From Bradyrhizobium ottawaense (GTDB lineage Bacteria; Pseudomonadota; Alphaproteobacteria; Rhizobiales; Xanthobacteraceae), in NCBI RefSeq assembly GCF_900099825.1, contig NZ_LT629693.1:1426001-1490000 (forward strand): 64,000 nucleotides of DNA, given 5' to 3'. The position numbers and the translations under genes were made by a program. The notes beneath the pieces were generated by a model. That model did not search any database. It was not told the origin of the DNA and saw only the letters and a list, made by a program, of their open reading frames with translations. Positions 19,178-28,807 of the stretch are shown in pieces. How positions within the stretch are numbered: position 1 is the stretch's first letter; each line of letters starts with the position of its first letter.

Positions 19178-20114
19178 GACGGATCCTGGGATCGAGGACG
19201 GCATAGAGCAGGTCGACAATGAAATTCATGACCACGAAACCGGCGGCCACCAGCAGCACCACGCCCTGCAGGATAATGAGGTCGCGGGTGTAGATCGCGC
19301 CGACCAGCAGCCGGCCGATCCCCGGCAGCGCGAAGATCGTTTCAACGATCACCGTGCCGCCGATCAACCGGCCGATATTGATCCCGGTAATCGTCACCAG
19401 CGTGAGCGAAGACGGTTTGAGTGCATGCACGAACAGGATGCGCGACGCCTTCAGGCCCTTGGCCTTGGCGAGCGCGATATAGTCTTCCTGCAGGGTTGCG
19501 ATCATGTCCGAGCGCAGCACGCGCATGATGCCCGGCCATTCTGCCAACGCCAATGTCAGCGCCGGCAACACCATGAAGCGCAAATTCGCGGCCGGATCCT
19601 CGGCGAAGGGCACGTACCCGGTCGCCGGCAACCAGCGCAGCTCGACCGCGAAGAAATAGATCAGCAGGATCGCCGACAAAAAAGCCGGCAAGGACAGCAT
19701 CGCGAAGGCACTGCCGGTCATGAAGCGGTCGAACGCGCCGCCGCTGCGGGCCGCGCAGACGATCGCCAGGGGAACGCCGATGGCAAGGCCTATGATCTCG
19801 GCCAGGAGCATCAATTCGAACGATACCGGAAACCGTTCGGTCACCGCCTGCAGCACAGTCTGCCCGGTGCGGAACGAGCGTCCGAAATCGCCCTGCAGGA
19901 TGTTCCCGAGCCAGCCGAAATAGCGGATCCAGATCGGTTGATCGAGCCCCATGTCATGGCGCAGCGCCGCAACCTTCTCCGGCGTCGCCTGATCGCCGAG
20001 GATCACGTAAGCGAGATCGCCCGGCAGCAGTGACGCGATGAAGAAGGTCAGCAGCGATACCGCAATCAGGACCGGTATCAGGTACAAAAGCCGGCGCGCG
20101 ACAAAGAGCAGCAT
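19164..20114 (-). CDS. Dipeptide/oligopeptide-type ABC permease (DppB/OppB-like)
   Basis: A 316-residue permease with six predicted membrane spans. The first is RRLLYLIPVLIAVSLLTFFI, as in all DppB proteins. The periplasmic segment DQPIWIRYFGWLGNILQGDFGRS and the cytoplasmic loop ALAKAKGLKASRILFVHALK are typical. It follows the binding-protein gene by 6 bp and overlaps dppC. Together these make a complete importer: binding protein, two permeases and two ATPases. Confidence 0.92.
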   Translation of the reverse strand: MLLFVARRLLYLIPVLIAVSLLTFFIASLLPGDLAYVILGDQATPEKVAALRHDMGLDQPIWIRYFGWLGNILQGDFGRSFRTGQTVLQAVTERFPVSFELMLLAEIIGLAIGVPLAIVCAARSGGAFDRFMTGSAFAMLSLPAFLSAILLIYFFAVELRWLPATGYVPFAEDPAANLRFMVLPALTLALAEWPGIMRVLRSDMIATLQEDYIALAKAKGLKASRILFVHALKPSSLTLVTITGINIGRLIGGTVIVETIFALPGIGRLLVGAIYTRDLIILQGVVLLVAAGFVVMNFIVDLLYAVLDPRIRHGHA

Positions 20115-20120
20115 GGAAGG

Positions 20121-21662
20121 TTATTCCAGCCAGGTTTCGGATACGTCGATCACACCGTGGTAGATCTTCGGCAGGCCCTTCAGCTTCGAATTTGAGATCG
20201 CGTAATAGGTGTTCTGGAAGGTCCAGAACCAGATCGCTTCCTTGTTGATGTGGCGGCTGATCGCGCAATAATCCTCGATGCGTTTTGCCTGGTCGGGGCT
20301 TGTCCTCGCGTCCTCGAGCAGTTTGTCGAGTTCGGGATTGGAATAATTCGCCAGCGCGACCGGACTGCCGGTGTGGAAGTTGGCGTACATCTGCGGATCG
20401 GGATCGGCGAGATCGACAATTCGCCACGGCGTCAGCTGGAACTGACGCATGAAGGCGCGCGGCACGATGGTGGCCTGATCGACCTGCTCGATCTCCATAT
20501 TGGCGCCGGCCCGCTTCCAGAACTGCTGCAGCACCTGTCCGACATTGCGCCCGCGCGGCGTCGCGGTGACCAGCATCTTGAATTCGACCGGCTTGCCGTA
20601 ATCCTTGATCAGCGCCTTGGCCTTTTCGAGGTCCTCGGGCAGCGCGCCGTCGTCCTTGCATTTGACCCACGAACCGTCGCCGTAGGGATTGGTGGTCGGC
20701 CGCGCCAGACCGTTGGTGATCGCCTGCGACATTTTCTTGCGGTCGATCGCCATCACCAGCGCCTGGCGCACGCGAACATCGTCGAACGGCGGCGTCTTGG
20801 TGTTGAAGGCGTAAACCGCCGCACCCGATCCGGCGTAGGTATGCACCTTCATCTTGGGATCTTTTTGCGCGCGCGCGATGTTGTCGGCGTCATATTCATC
20901 GTCCCAGACAATGTCGGCCTCGCCGGATTGCAGGCTGGCGAAACGCGATTGTGCGTCCGGCAGCGGCTTCAAGACGATGCGGTCGAGATAGGGATGGCCC
21001 TTGTTCCAGTAGTCCGGGTTCTTTTCCAGCACCATGCGGTCGCCGGCCGTCCATGACTTCAGAATGTAGGGACCGGTGCCGACGGGATTGCGGTTGTAGT
21101 CGTCGCCTTTGGTTTTCCAGGCTGTCGGCGACTGGACCACGTTGTTGGAGCTTTGAATGGTCAGGATCGCCGGGAAATTCACCGAGGGATCGGTCAGATT
21201 GTAGACCACCGTGTATTCGTCGGGTGCCTGCACGTCCTTGATGCCTGCGATGTAGAAGGCGCAGCGGCATTTATTGGCGGGGTCTTTCTGGCGGTCGAAA
21301 TTGGCTTTGAAGGCTTCGGCATTGAACGGCGTGCCATCGTGGAATTTGACGCCCTGGCGCAGCTTGAAGGTCCAGGTCTTGAAATCATCCGAACTGGTCC
21401 AGGACAACGCCAGCTTCGGCACCGGCTTGCCATTGTCGTCGAGCCCGACGAGCGTGTCGAAAATCGCGGCCGCGGCGGTTTCCGCCGAGGTATCGAACAC
21501 GCCGACTTTCAGGGGATCGAAACCGGGGATATCGAGTTCGAGGCCGACGGTGATGCTGCCGCCGGATTTCTGGGCGCTGGCTGGCGATACGGATATTGCC
21601 ACACCAAATCCCGCCACAAGAAATATTCGCGCAAGCGCGCTCGAACGGATCGCCGCTTTCAT
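20121..21662 (-). CDS. Family 5 extracellular solute-binding protein (peptide/opine/organic type)
   Basis: A 513-residue periplasmic receptor. The signal peptide ends near SPASAQ. Family 5 features include GFDPLKVGVFDTSAETAAAAIFDTL near the N-terminus and WTFKLRQGVKFHDGTPFNAEAFK, the SBP_bac_5 consensus. The start at 21662 is set by GGGAGG about six bases upstream and by the signal peptide. Relatives bind peptides, nickel, glutathione or diverse small organics. It is the first gene of the transport operon, 177 bp downstream of the CoA-transferase on the same strand. Confidence 0.92.
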   Translation of the reverse strand: MKAAIRSSALARIFLVAGFGVAISVSPASAQKSGGSITVGLELDIPGFDPLKVGVFDTSAETAAAAIFDTLVGLDDNGKPVPKLALSWTSSDDFKTWTFKLRQGVKFHDGTPFNAEAFKANFDRQKDPANKCRCAFYIAGIKDVQAPDEYTVVYNLTDPSVNFPAILTIQSSNNVVQSPTAWKTKGDDYNRNPVGTGPYILKSWTAGDRMVLEKNPDYWNKGHPYLDRIVLKPLPDAQSRFASLQSGEADIVWDDEYDADNIARAQKDPKMKVHTYAGSGAAVYAFNTKTPPFDDVRVRQALVMAIDRKKMSQAITNGLARPTTNPYGDGSWVKCKDDGALPEDLEKAKALIKDYGKPVEFKMLVTATPRGRNVGQVLQQFWKRAGANMEIEQVDQATIVPRAFMRQFQLTPWRIVDLADPDPQMYANFHTGSPVALANYSNPELDKLLEDARTSPDQAKRIEDYCAISRHINKEAIWFWTFQNTYYAISNSKLKGLPKIYHGVIDVSETWLE

Positions 21663-21839
21663 AAAGCTCCCTCCCAAAGTGTCGTTCGTTGTGTCGTCCA
21701 CCGTGTCGTCCGTCCGGTGTTCCGGATCGTCAATGACATCGGGCGAGATTGTCCGGAAAAGCCGTCGCGAGCAAGGCCGTTCGCAGCCTGCGGATGAAAA
21801 GCCGCAGGCTTTAATGTGGTCGCCTTGCGACGCGTGCGG

Positions 21840-23045
21840 TCAGCCGCGCGCCGCCACCGGTTGCTTGCCGGAAAAAGCCTTGATTTCATCCTCCGACAGT
21901 CCGGTCTCCTTGAGCAGGCGAAGCGTGTGTTCGCCGAGCGTCGACATCCGCCGTGCCGCCGACACCTTTGCGCCGGACATCCGGAACGGCAGGTTGAGGA
22001 CCTTGAAGGTTCCTCCGCCGTCCTCGACTTCGGCCAGCGCGCCGCGATGGGCGATCTGCGGATCGCGCAACGCCTCGGCCACGGTGCGATAGGCCGATGA
22101 GGGAACGCCGTCATTATTGAGTGCGACGAGGCATTTTTCCGTCGTCACCGCGCGCGACCACACCTCCACGCCCTCCATCAGGCTTCCCCAATTTTCGCGG
22201 CGGTCGGCATATCTGGCAAAGCGCGGATCGTTCACCCATTCCGGATGACCGATCACCTTCATCAGGCTCTGGAAGGTTTTCTCGCTGGCGATCGCGACCA
22301 TCACATAGCCGTCCGAGGTTTCGATCGGGCCGAACATCGGCCGCTGCGTCGCCTTCACTTCGAATTGCGACCACTGCAATTCGTTCAAGGTCAGGCTCAG
22401 CATCGACTCCAGCATCGAGACGTCGATGTGCTGCCCCTTCTGATTGGTCGAGCGCTGGTACAGCGCCGCCGAGATGGCGCCGAATGCATAGACGCCGGTA
22501 AGGACGTCGGCATGGTAGATGCCGCAATAGTCCGGCCGGCTCCGTCCGGGCTGATAGGCGAGATGCGCCATCTCGTAGCCCGAGGCGGCGTGAATCACCG
22601 GCGCATAGGCCGGCAACTCCGCCGACGGGCCGGTCTGGCCATATCCGGAGATCGAGCAATAGATCAGTTTCGGGTTGAGTTCGTGCAATGAGCCGTAGTC
22701 GAGCTTCAACCGCCGCATCACGCCCGGGCGGAAATTCTCGACCAGAACGTCCGCGGTCGCGACCAGCCGGCGAACCGCTTCCAGTCCCTTCGGCGATTTC
22801 AGATCCAGCACCAGACTGTTCTTGCCGACATTGAGCTGGCCAAAGGCGGTCGAGCAATTGTTGCGAACCGGCGGCCGGGTCCGCATCGTCTCGCCTTCCT
22901 CGGTTTCGATCTTGATGACCTCGGCTCCCATGTCGGCGAGCATCCGGGTACAGTGCGGTCCGGCAATGGTGGTCGAAAAATCGAGGACGCGCAGGCCTGC
23001 GAAGCTGCCTGTCAAATTCCTCTCATCAGTACCGGATATGGTCAT
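21840..23045 (-). CDS. CaiB/BaiF family CoA-transferase, atypical active site
   Basis: A 401-residue class III CoA-transferase by fold: LRVLDFSTTIAGPHCTRMLADMGAEVIKIE at the N-terminus, NKNSL-type nucleotide contacts, and SGYGQTGP before the active-site helix. The stretch that normally reads YDxxxQA is AYAPVIHAASG, so the position of the catalytic Asp appears to be Ala148. A subfamily with this change may exist. It might use another carboxylate or act on CoA esters differently. The start at 23045 has AGGGAG upstream and gives a normal N-terminus; the longer frame runs into the divergent promoter. It probably works with the Dpp-type importer just downstream. Confidence 0.85.
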   Translation of the reverse strand: MTISGTDERNLTGSFAGLRVLDFSTTIAGPHCTRMLADMGAEVIKIETEEGETMRTRPPVRNNCSTAFGQLNVGKNSLVLDLKSPKGLEAVRRLVATADVLVENFRPGVMRRLKLDYGSLHELNPKLIYCSISGYGQTGPSAELPAYAPVIHAASGYEMAHLAYQPGRSRPDYCGIYHADVLTGVYAFGAISAALYQRSTNQKGQHIDVSMLESMLSLTLNELQWSQFEVKATQRPMFGPIETSDGYVMVAIASEKTFQSLMKVIGHPEWVNDPRFARYADRRENWGSLMEGVEVWSRAVTTEKCLVALNNDGVPSSAYRTVAEALRDPQIAHRGALAEVEDGGGTFKVLNLPFRMSGAKVSAARRMSTLGEHTLRLLKETGLSEDEIKAFSGKQPVAARG

Positions 23046-23237
23046 TCTCTGAAGCTCCCTTGGCCGCACACGGCTCTTGGTTTTCTGGTTCGGCGTGACC
23101 CTAATTTGTGCAGCCCCGGCTGGGAAGCGTTTCCCCTGCTCAGGAACGGATGGCCTCTGCAGCGCGTTGTAAGTCCAAATAAAAAATTGGACCCATTCTT
23201 GCATCAAGTTGTACAGGGGCGGGCGCGAGGGCGTTAC
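23046..23237. promoter_or_regulatory. Divergent promoter region between CoA-transferase and glgA
   Basis: This 192-bp region has an AT-rich patch around 23170-23190 (aaataaaaaattgg), unusual for this GC-rich window and a plausible promoter core. It has to drive the CoA-transferase leftward and glycogen synthase rightward. No precise -35/-10 pair is claimed. Confidence 0.35.
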
Positions 23238-24653
23238 TTGAAGGTATTGTTCGTCACCACTGAGATGGATGATTTCGTCCGGGTCGGCGGCCTGGCTGCA
23301 GTGTCCGCAGCCCTGCCCCGGGCACTGCGTCCCTGGAGCGACGTCCGGATCATGCTTCCCGGCTACCGGGACGTCGTCGAACAATTCACCCACATTGAAA
23401 TCGTTGGGCAATGTGCCCCGCTGGCGGAGATGCCGGCCTGTTCGCTGGGACGGGCGTCAACCCGGGACGGCCTGCCAATCTACGTCCTGCTGTGCCCCCA
23501 GCTTTACGACCGGCCGGGCAATCCGTACGGCGACGAACAGGGGCGCGACTGGCCGGATAACGACGTCCGTTTCGCCCGGTTTGCGTCGGCGGCGGCAGAG
23601 CTTGCGCTGGGCACGCTGGACAAGAATTGGGCAGCCGACCTGGTCCACGCCAACGACTGGCAGGCCGCGCTGGCGCCGGCCTACCTGGCTTGGAAGAACG
23701 CCAGAATTCCCTCGATCCTGACCATCCACAACCTCGCGTATCAGGGCCTGTTCCCGCGGGAGTCGCTGCGCCGGATCGGAGCACCGGAAAGCTCGTTCCA
23801 CATCGACGGGCTCGAATTCTACGACAAGATGTCCTTTCTCAAGGGCGGCCTCGTCTACGCCTCGCACCTCACCACCGTCAGCGCGACCTATGCCAAGGAG
23901 ATCACGACGCCGGAACTTGGCTGCGGCCTGGAAGGCCTGCTGCGCCGGCGCTCGGAGGCGTCGGAGCTGACCGGCATCCTGAATGGCATCGACGAAAGCT
24001 GGGATCCCCGCGCCTGCGCGCAACTGGCCCAGCAATTTGCCCCCGGCGATTGGGAGGGCAAGCAGGCGAATGCAGACTACGTCCGCAAGCAGTTTGGCCT
24101 GGCGCTGTCGCGCGGTCCGATCTTCGGCCTGGTCGCCCGTCTGGTTCACCAAAAGGGCATCGACCTTGTCTTGTCCGCCGCCGACGAGATCATCGAGGCC
24201 GGCGGACAGATTGTCGTCACCGGCAGCGGCGAGCCTGCGATCGAACAGGCTTTGGTCGACGCCCATCGGCGCCGGCCGGACGCGATCGGCGTCGTCATCG
24301 GCTTCAACGACGGACAGGCGCGGCGAATTTTCGCCGGCAGCGATTTTACGCTGATGCCGTCGCGGTTCGAACCCTGCGGGCTCAGCCAGATGTATGCGCA
24401 GCGGTTTGGATCGCTGCCGATCGGTCACCAGACTGGCGGACTGGCCGAAACCATCAAGGACGGCGAAACCGGATTCCTGTTCTCGCAGCCGTCGGCGGAA
24501 TCCTTTCTCGGCGGCGTCCGCCGCGCCTTCGACGCCTTCAAGGCAAAAGACCGCCTCGACTCGATGCGGCGCAGCGCGATGGCGCGGTCGTTCAGCTGGG
24601 ATCTTTCGGCGGCCTGCTACAACGCGCTCTATCGGAAGGCGTTGTCGCTGTAA
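23238..24653 (+). CDS. glgA: Glycogen synthase (GT5, ADP-glucose type)
   Basis: A 471-residue starch/glycogen synthase that extends alpha-1,4-glucan from ADP-glucose in the cytoplasm. The GT5 N-terminal domain runs from KVLFVTTEM through VHANDWQAALAPAYL. The C-terminal domain has ARLVHQKGIDL with the conserved Arg and Lys, and SRFEPCGLSQMYAQRFG with the catalytic Glu and Cys. The usual K-x-GGL motif reads R-V-GGL, so Lys15 is replaced by Arg. The best start is TTG at 23238, with GAGG upstream and the standard MKVLFVT N-terminus; no ATG gives a family-like start. No glgB or glgC is adjacent, but a debranching enzyme is 2 kb away. Confidence 0.88.
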   Translation: MKVLFVTTEMDDFVRVGGLAAVSAALPRALRPWSDVRIMLPGYRDVVEQFTHIEIVGQCAPLAEMPACSLGRASTRDGLPIYVLLCPQLYDRPGNPYGDEQGRDWPDNDVRFARFASAAAELALGTLDKNWAADLVHANDWQAALAPAYLAWKNARIPSILTIHNLAYQGLFPRESLRRIGAPESSFHIDGLEFYDKMSFLKGGLVYASHLTTVSATYAKEITTPELGCGLEGLLRRRSEASELTGILNGIDESWDPRACAQLAQQFAPGDWEGKQANADYVRKQFGLALSRGPIFGLVARLVHQKGIDLVLSAADEIIEAGGQIVVTGSGEPAIEQALVDAHRRRPDAIGVVIGFNDGQARRIFAGSDFTLMPSRFEPCGLSQMYAQRFGSLPIGHQTGGLAETIKDGETGFLFSQPSAESFLGGVRRAFDAFKAKDRLDSMRRSAMARSFSWDLSAACYNALYRKALSL

Positions 24654-24696
24654 CGCCGCAAGCGAAAATCGGTCCGGTCGTTGCCAGCCTACAGTT

Positions 24697-26022
24697 TCAG
24701 GCCGGCGTCCGCCGCGTCTCCGGCATGAACAGCCAGATCATCGCAAGGCCCAGCGCAGCGACGGCCGCCAGCCCGGTGAAGGCCATGGCGCTGCCGAACC
24801 TGTCGCTGGCATAGCCGGCCAGTACGGTACTCAGCGATGCGCCGATGCCGGTCGCGGTTCCGACGACGCCCTGCGCCAGATTGAAGTGGCCGCTTCCGAA
24901 TGCGACATCCGCCACGATCAGCGGCACCATGACGCTGAGCACGGCCGCGGTGATGCCGTCAAACACCTGCACCAGCACCAAGAAATAGGGATCGCTCACG
25001 GTCGCAAACAGCAGGCCGCGGATCGCCAGCGCGGCGAAGGCCAGCAGCAGCAGCGGCCGCCTTCCCCAGATCTGCGCCTTGCGTCCGACCGACGGCGAGG
25101 TCAGCGCCACGATCGCCTGTGGCACGATGATGCAAGCCGCGATCAGCACCGGCGCCCATTGGCTCGATCGGGTCGTCACCACGCCCGCCATCAGCGGCAG
25201 CATCGCGGCGTTCGCCAGTTGAAACAGCAACACGCTTCCGGCGAAAATCAGCAGCGGACGCTGCCGCAGCAACTGGAATACGCTGGTGGCCGCGACATCA
25301 GGCGCCTCGCGCGCCAAGGCCCCGTGGCACTGCGCCACGTCGATCTCTTTGCCGCGAATTCGCGCCAGCGACAGCAGCGTCGGAATCGCCAGAACGAAGG
25401 TGACGAGAAATACCGATCGGCTCGACAACAGGTAGCCGCACACCCCCATCAGGGCGGCTGCGGAACCGTTGCCCAGCGATGCATAACGGGCGTTTCGCCC
25501 GAGCCGCTCCCCGATCGCCAGCGGTCCGACCAGACCGAGGCTGATCGCGGCGATCGCCGGACCGAGCACGCAACTCGCCAGCGCATGGAGCGTAGCCGCG
25601 GCCGTCACGACCGGGAAAATCGGCCAAACCGCATAGGCCAGCGCGCTAAACCCGATCGCCGCCACCGCAAGACCGGCCACCAGCCGCTCGGAACGGGCGG
25701 CGTCGACGATGGCCCCGCCCGGGATCTGTCCAAGCAAGCCGACGATACCACCGATCGAAAGCACGAAGCCGATCTCGACCTGCGTCCACTTTTGCGTGGT
25801 CAGATAGACCGCGACGAAAGGTCCGAAGCCGGTCTGCACGTCGGCCAGAAAAAAGATGAACCAGTCGAGGCCGCGCTGGCTCGCGCGCGACGGCGCGGGG
25901 CGCGGGTCGGGCGGCAGGCCGGGGACCAGCGGCACGACTTCGCTGCCGACGACCGATCGTTTGCGTCGATCGTCGTCCATCCGGTCAAGCGAAGAGGAAA
26001 GACCCGCCAGATTATTCTCCAC
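24697..26022 (-). CDS. MFS transporter
   Basis: A 441-residue major facilitator protein with 12 predicted membrane segments in two halves. The motif A-like loop is GQIPGGAIVDAARSERL between spans 2 and 3. An N-terminal cytoplasmic tail of about 45 residues is rich in Arg, Asp and Pro. The start is uncertain: a GTG at 26022 overlaps the stop of the PRC-barrel gene by one base (TAGTG), while ATG at 25980 is a possible alternative; neither has a strong ribosome binding site. It is last in a minus-strand group with the PRC-barrel protein. The family's substrates range from sugars to drugs, so function is open. Confidence 0.82.
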   Translation of the reverse strand: MENNLAGLSSSLDRMDDDRRKRSVVGSEVVPLVPGLPPDPRPAPSRASQRGLDWFIFFLADVQTGFGPFVAVYLTTQKWTQVEIGFVLSIGGIVGLLGQIPGGAIVDAARSERLVAGLAVAAIGFSALAYAVWPIFPVVTAAATLHALASCVLGPAIAAISLGLVGPLAIGERLGRNARYASLGNGSAAALMGVCGYLLSSRSVFLVTFVLAIPTLLSLARIRGKEIDVAQCHGALAREAPDVAATSVFQLLRQRPLLIFAGSVLLFQLANAAMLPLMAGVVTTRSSQWAPVLIAACIIVPQAIVALTSPSVGRKAQIWGRRPLLLLAFAALAIRGLLFATVSDPYFLVLVQVFDGITAAVLSVMVPLIVADVAFGSGHFNLAQGVVGTATGIGASLSTVLAGYASDRFGSAMAFTGLAAVAALGLAMIWLFMPETRRTPA

Positions 26023-26504
26023 TAATGTTCAAAATCCCAGGGGTGCAAGCGACCGGCCGCGCCAAGCACAATGACCGGCGTGTCTTCCTTGTATTCGGGC
26101 GCCGCGTTGACCTGCTCCTTGGTCAATTCGAGCGTGATGCTGTCGCTCTTGCTGGCAACACCGCCGAAACGCAGTGCGTTCCAGTCGACGACGATTTTCC
26201 GGCTGCCGACGCCGAGGAAGCCGCCGAAATCGATGACCGCGGCGCGCACCGTGCCCTCGCGGTCCACGATCACGTCCACGATACGTCCCATGTTCTCGTT
26301 CGCCGCGCTGCGAACCTCGCGGCCGAGGATGCCGTGCGCATCGCGCGCGCCGATCACGGTGACGGAGGGCGGAGGCGCGGGCTGTTTTGCCACATCCTGC
26401 GGCTCCTGCTTTGCTTGTGGCGTCGCGGTTTCGTCAGCAGCCTTGGCGGCGACGAACGCCGTCAGCCCGACGGCCAGGGAAATGATAAGAATGCCCGCGC
26501 GCAT
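26022..26504 (-). CDS. Exported PRC-barrel domain protein
   Basis: A 160-residue protein. A signal peptide (MRAGILIISLAVGLTAFVAAKA) leads to a Pro/Gln-rich linker, then a PRC-barrel-like beta domain around 55-120 (GILGREVRSAANENMGRIVDVIVDREG, AAVIDFGGFLGVGSRKIVV). PRC barrels appear in photosynthetic reaction centre H subunits and RimM, and in many small stress-related proteins of rhizobia. The start at 26504 has a near-perfect AGGAGG five bases upstream. It is probably in the periplasm or attached to the inner membrane. Coupling to the downstream MFS gene suggests co-expression. Confidence 0.85.
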   Translation of the reverse strand: MRAGILIISLAVGLTAFVAAKAADETATPQAKQEPQDVAKQPAPPPSVTVIGARDAHGILGREVRSAANENMGRIVDVIVDREGTVRAAVIDFGGFLGVGSRKIVVDWNALRFGGVASKSDSITLELTKEQVNAAPEYKEDTPVIVLGAAGRLHPWDFEH

Positions 26505-26547
26505 GTGGCCTCCTGAAGTTCCAAGCAAGCGACGGGCGGTGCACCCG

Positions 26548-28740
26548 TCAGTGGGTCAGTATGATCGACACCTGAATTTCGCCACGCGTTCGCAGCACTT
26601 CGAGCGATACTTCCTCGCCGTGACGACGGACCCGCAGGTCGACGCTCGAGCCGCCAAGCTGCAGGTCGCACAATGTCACTTCATTGAGGAACTCAGGCAG
26701 GCGCGGGTTGCGGAGCCGGATCTCGCCACGCGCGGCATCGAACTCCAGACCGAGCGCCGCCTCAAGCAGGCTAAAGGGCGTCGCACTCGCCCAGGCCTGC
26801 GGAGCACAAGCCACCGGATAGAGCACCGGTCCGCGCCGCCGTTCGCGCTGAAACCCGCAGAACAATTCGGGTAGCCGCCGTAGATCCATATAGCTGGCGG
26901 CATCGAACAGGCCCTTGAACAGATGCGCCACCGAATGCGTCAGGCCGTAGCGCGCGAAGCCGAGCGCAATAAGTGCGTTATCGTGCGGCCAGATCGATCC
27001 ATCGTGATATGACATCGGATTGTACCGGGCTTCGCCGCGCGCCACGGTGCGGATGCCCCATCCCGAAAAGAACTTCTGGCTCATCAGATCGGCCGCGACG
27101 CGTCGGGCGCGCTCCGGCTTGACGATGCCGGTGAAGAGGAGTTGTCCGGCATTGGAGGTCCGGACCTTGCACGGCTGCTTGGCGCCATCGAGCGCCAGCG
27201 CATAGGTGCCGAGTTCCTCGCACCAGAAGGCGTCTTCGAAACGTTCGGCAAGCGACAATGCTTCGGTTTCGAGCCGGGTTGCGAGATCGATCTTTCCGAG
27301 GCGGCGGGCGCAACGTGCCGCCAGCCGCTTCCCGGCGAATACGTATCCCTGGACCTCCGCCAGGGCGATATAGCCTTCGGCGAGCCGTCCATCGGCGTGG
27401 AAAATGGCGTCGAAGGAATCCTTCCAGCCCTGATTGGCAAGCCCCTGCTCCGTGGCGCGCCGATATTCGACGAAGCCGTCACGATCGGGGTCGCCGGGGC
27501 CGTCGATCCACTGCAGGGCCGCCTCGATCGCGGGCCACAATTCGACGAGCGTTTGTTCATCTGCGGTGCGTTCGACATAGAGACCGGCCAGCAGGACGAA
27601 CAGCGGCGTCGAATCGACGCTGCCATAATATTGCGCGAACGGCACCTCGCGCAGTGCCGCCATCTCGCCGCCGCGCATCTCGTGCAGGATCTTGCCGGGC
27701 TCGGCATCGGCGAGCGGATCGGTCGCCTTTGCCTGGAAGAAAGCAAGCCGCCGCAGCACGCCCTGCGCGATGCGCGGATCGACCCACAGCATCTGCAACG
27801 CCGTGATCAGTCCGTCGCGGCCGAACGTGGTCGAATACCAGGGAATGCCGGCATAGGGGTATCTGCCCTGCGGCGTCTCCGTCATCAGCATGTTGAGATC
27901 GGCCATCGCCCGGCACAACACCTCGTTGAAGATGCTGTTCGAGGTCTCGATACAGGCCGCCCCTTTCGTCGACTTCCGCATCTCGCGGCGATGCGCCAGC
28001 AGGCCACGGAAGAACGGCGCAGGCTTCTGCATGATCGGCTTGTTGCAGGACACTGCGATGAACAGCGACGTCACCTGCCCAGGAGCCAGCTCGAAATGGT
28101 AGTTCGCCGAGTTGATCGCAAGCCGCGTCGGCTTCGGATCGAAATGCAGCGCCGTGATGCGCGGTTGATCGTCGAGCCCTTTATACTCAAACACGACATC
28201 GGTCGGACCGAGCACCTTGCTCGAACCGACGCCCCTGCGCTCGCGCCGCTCGCCGCGCACCTCGAACAGATCGGCGAAGTCGTTGTCGAACAACAGCGTC
28301 AGGTCGAAGCTCGCCGGCAGGTCGCCGTGATTTTGCAGCCCGATCCGCTGATAAAATGAACCGCGCCACAGAAAGATCGAACGCACGATGTGCAGCGTAT
28401 CCTTCTGCAACGCCAGCCGGCCGTTGCGGTAGACGTCCGAATTGGTGAGATCGACGGTCAGCGCCGAATTGTCGTCCCGCAAGTTGGAGCCCAGCAGCAA
28501 CGGCTGCATATCGTCCAGCACCATTTCCAGCCGGGCGAGATAGCGCGTGTCGGCGTTGAATAGCCCGTCGGGTCCGCCGGCGGACGCGCCGATGTCGCCA
28601 TGGCTGTCCAGCACGATGAAGGTGTCGTCATGCTTGAGCGAGCGGCGCGGCCTTGCCGCCGGCCCCGTCATCGGAATGTAGAACGGCGATTCCGATATCT
28701 GCTCGATCGTTCGGACTGTCAGTTGCGTAACTTCGGCCAT
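26548..28740 (-). CDS. Amylo-alpha-1,6-glucosidase-like glycogen debranching protein
   Basis: A 730-residue cytosolic protein. An N-terminal beta-rich glycogen-debranching domain (about 40-220, with FNADTRYLARLEM and NHGDLPASFDLTLLFDNDFADLFEVRG) is followed by an alpha/alpha toroid glucosidase domain. The toroid has PWYSTTFGRDGLITALQMLW, the acid/base region of GH133-like and bacterial GDE proteins. Its role is removal of branch glucosyl groups or trimming of alpha-glucans. The start at 28740 has GAGG six bases upstream. Its neighbours are an ABC exporter, a GT4 glycosyltransferase and glycogen synthase, so a glucan-remodelling island is likely. These genes are often stress-linked in Bradyrhizobium. 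Confidence 0.87.
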   Translation of the reverse strand: MAEVTQLTVRTIEQISESPFYIPMTGPAARPRRSLKHDDTFIVLDSHGDIGASAGGPDGLFNADTRYLARLEMVLDDMQPLLLGSNLRDDNSALTVDLTNSDVYRNGRLALQKDTLHIVRSIFLWRGSFYQRIGLQNHGDLPASFDLTLLFDNDFADLFEVRGERRERRGVGSSKVLGPTDVVFEYKGLDDQPRITALHFDPKPTRLAINSANYHFELAPGQVTSLFIAVSCNKPIMQKPAPFFRGLLAHRREMRKSTKGAACIETSNSIFNEVLCRAMADLNMLMTETPQGRYPYAGIPWYSTTFGRDGLITALQMLWVDPRIAQGVLRRLAFFQAKATDPLADAEPGKILHEMRGGEMAALREVPFAQYYGSVDSTPLFVLLAGLYVERTADEQTLVELWPAIEAALQWIDGPGDPDRDGFVEYRRATEQGLANQGWKDSFDAIFHADGRLAEGYIALAEVQGYVFAGKRLAARCARRLGKIDLATRLETEALSLAERFEDAFWCEELGTYALALDGAKQPCKVRTSNAGQLLFTGIVKPERARRVAADLMSQKFFSGWGIRTVARGEARYNPMSYHDGSIWPHDNALIALGFARYGLTHSVAHLFKGLFDAASYMDLRRLPELFCGFQRERRRGPVLYPVACAPQAWASATPFSLLEAALGLEFDAARGEIRLRNPRLPEFLNEVTLCDLQLGGSSVDLRVRRHGEEVSLEVLRTRGEIQVSIILTH

Positions 28741-28807
28741 GTGAACCTCAGGCGATTTGGCTGGCGTTGCGATGGACGCACCCGGACGCAAACACTAAGG
28801 ACACAGA

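Noticed and set aside
22953-23237. N-terminal extension of glycogen synthase
   Set aside because: It would overlap the divergent CoA-transferase gene, and the family starts at KVLFVT; the TTG at 23238 explains the gene.
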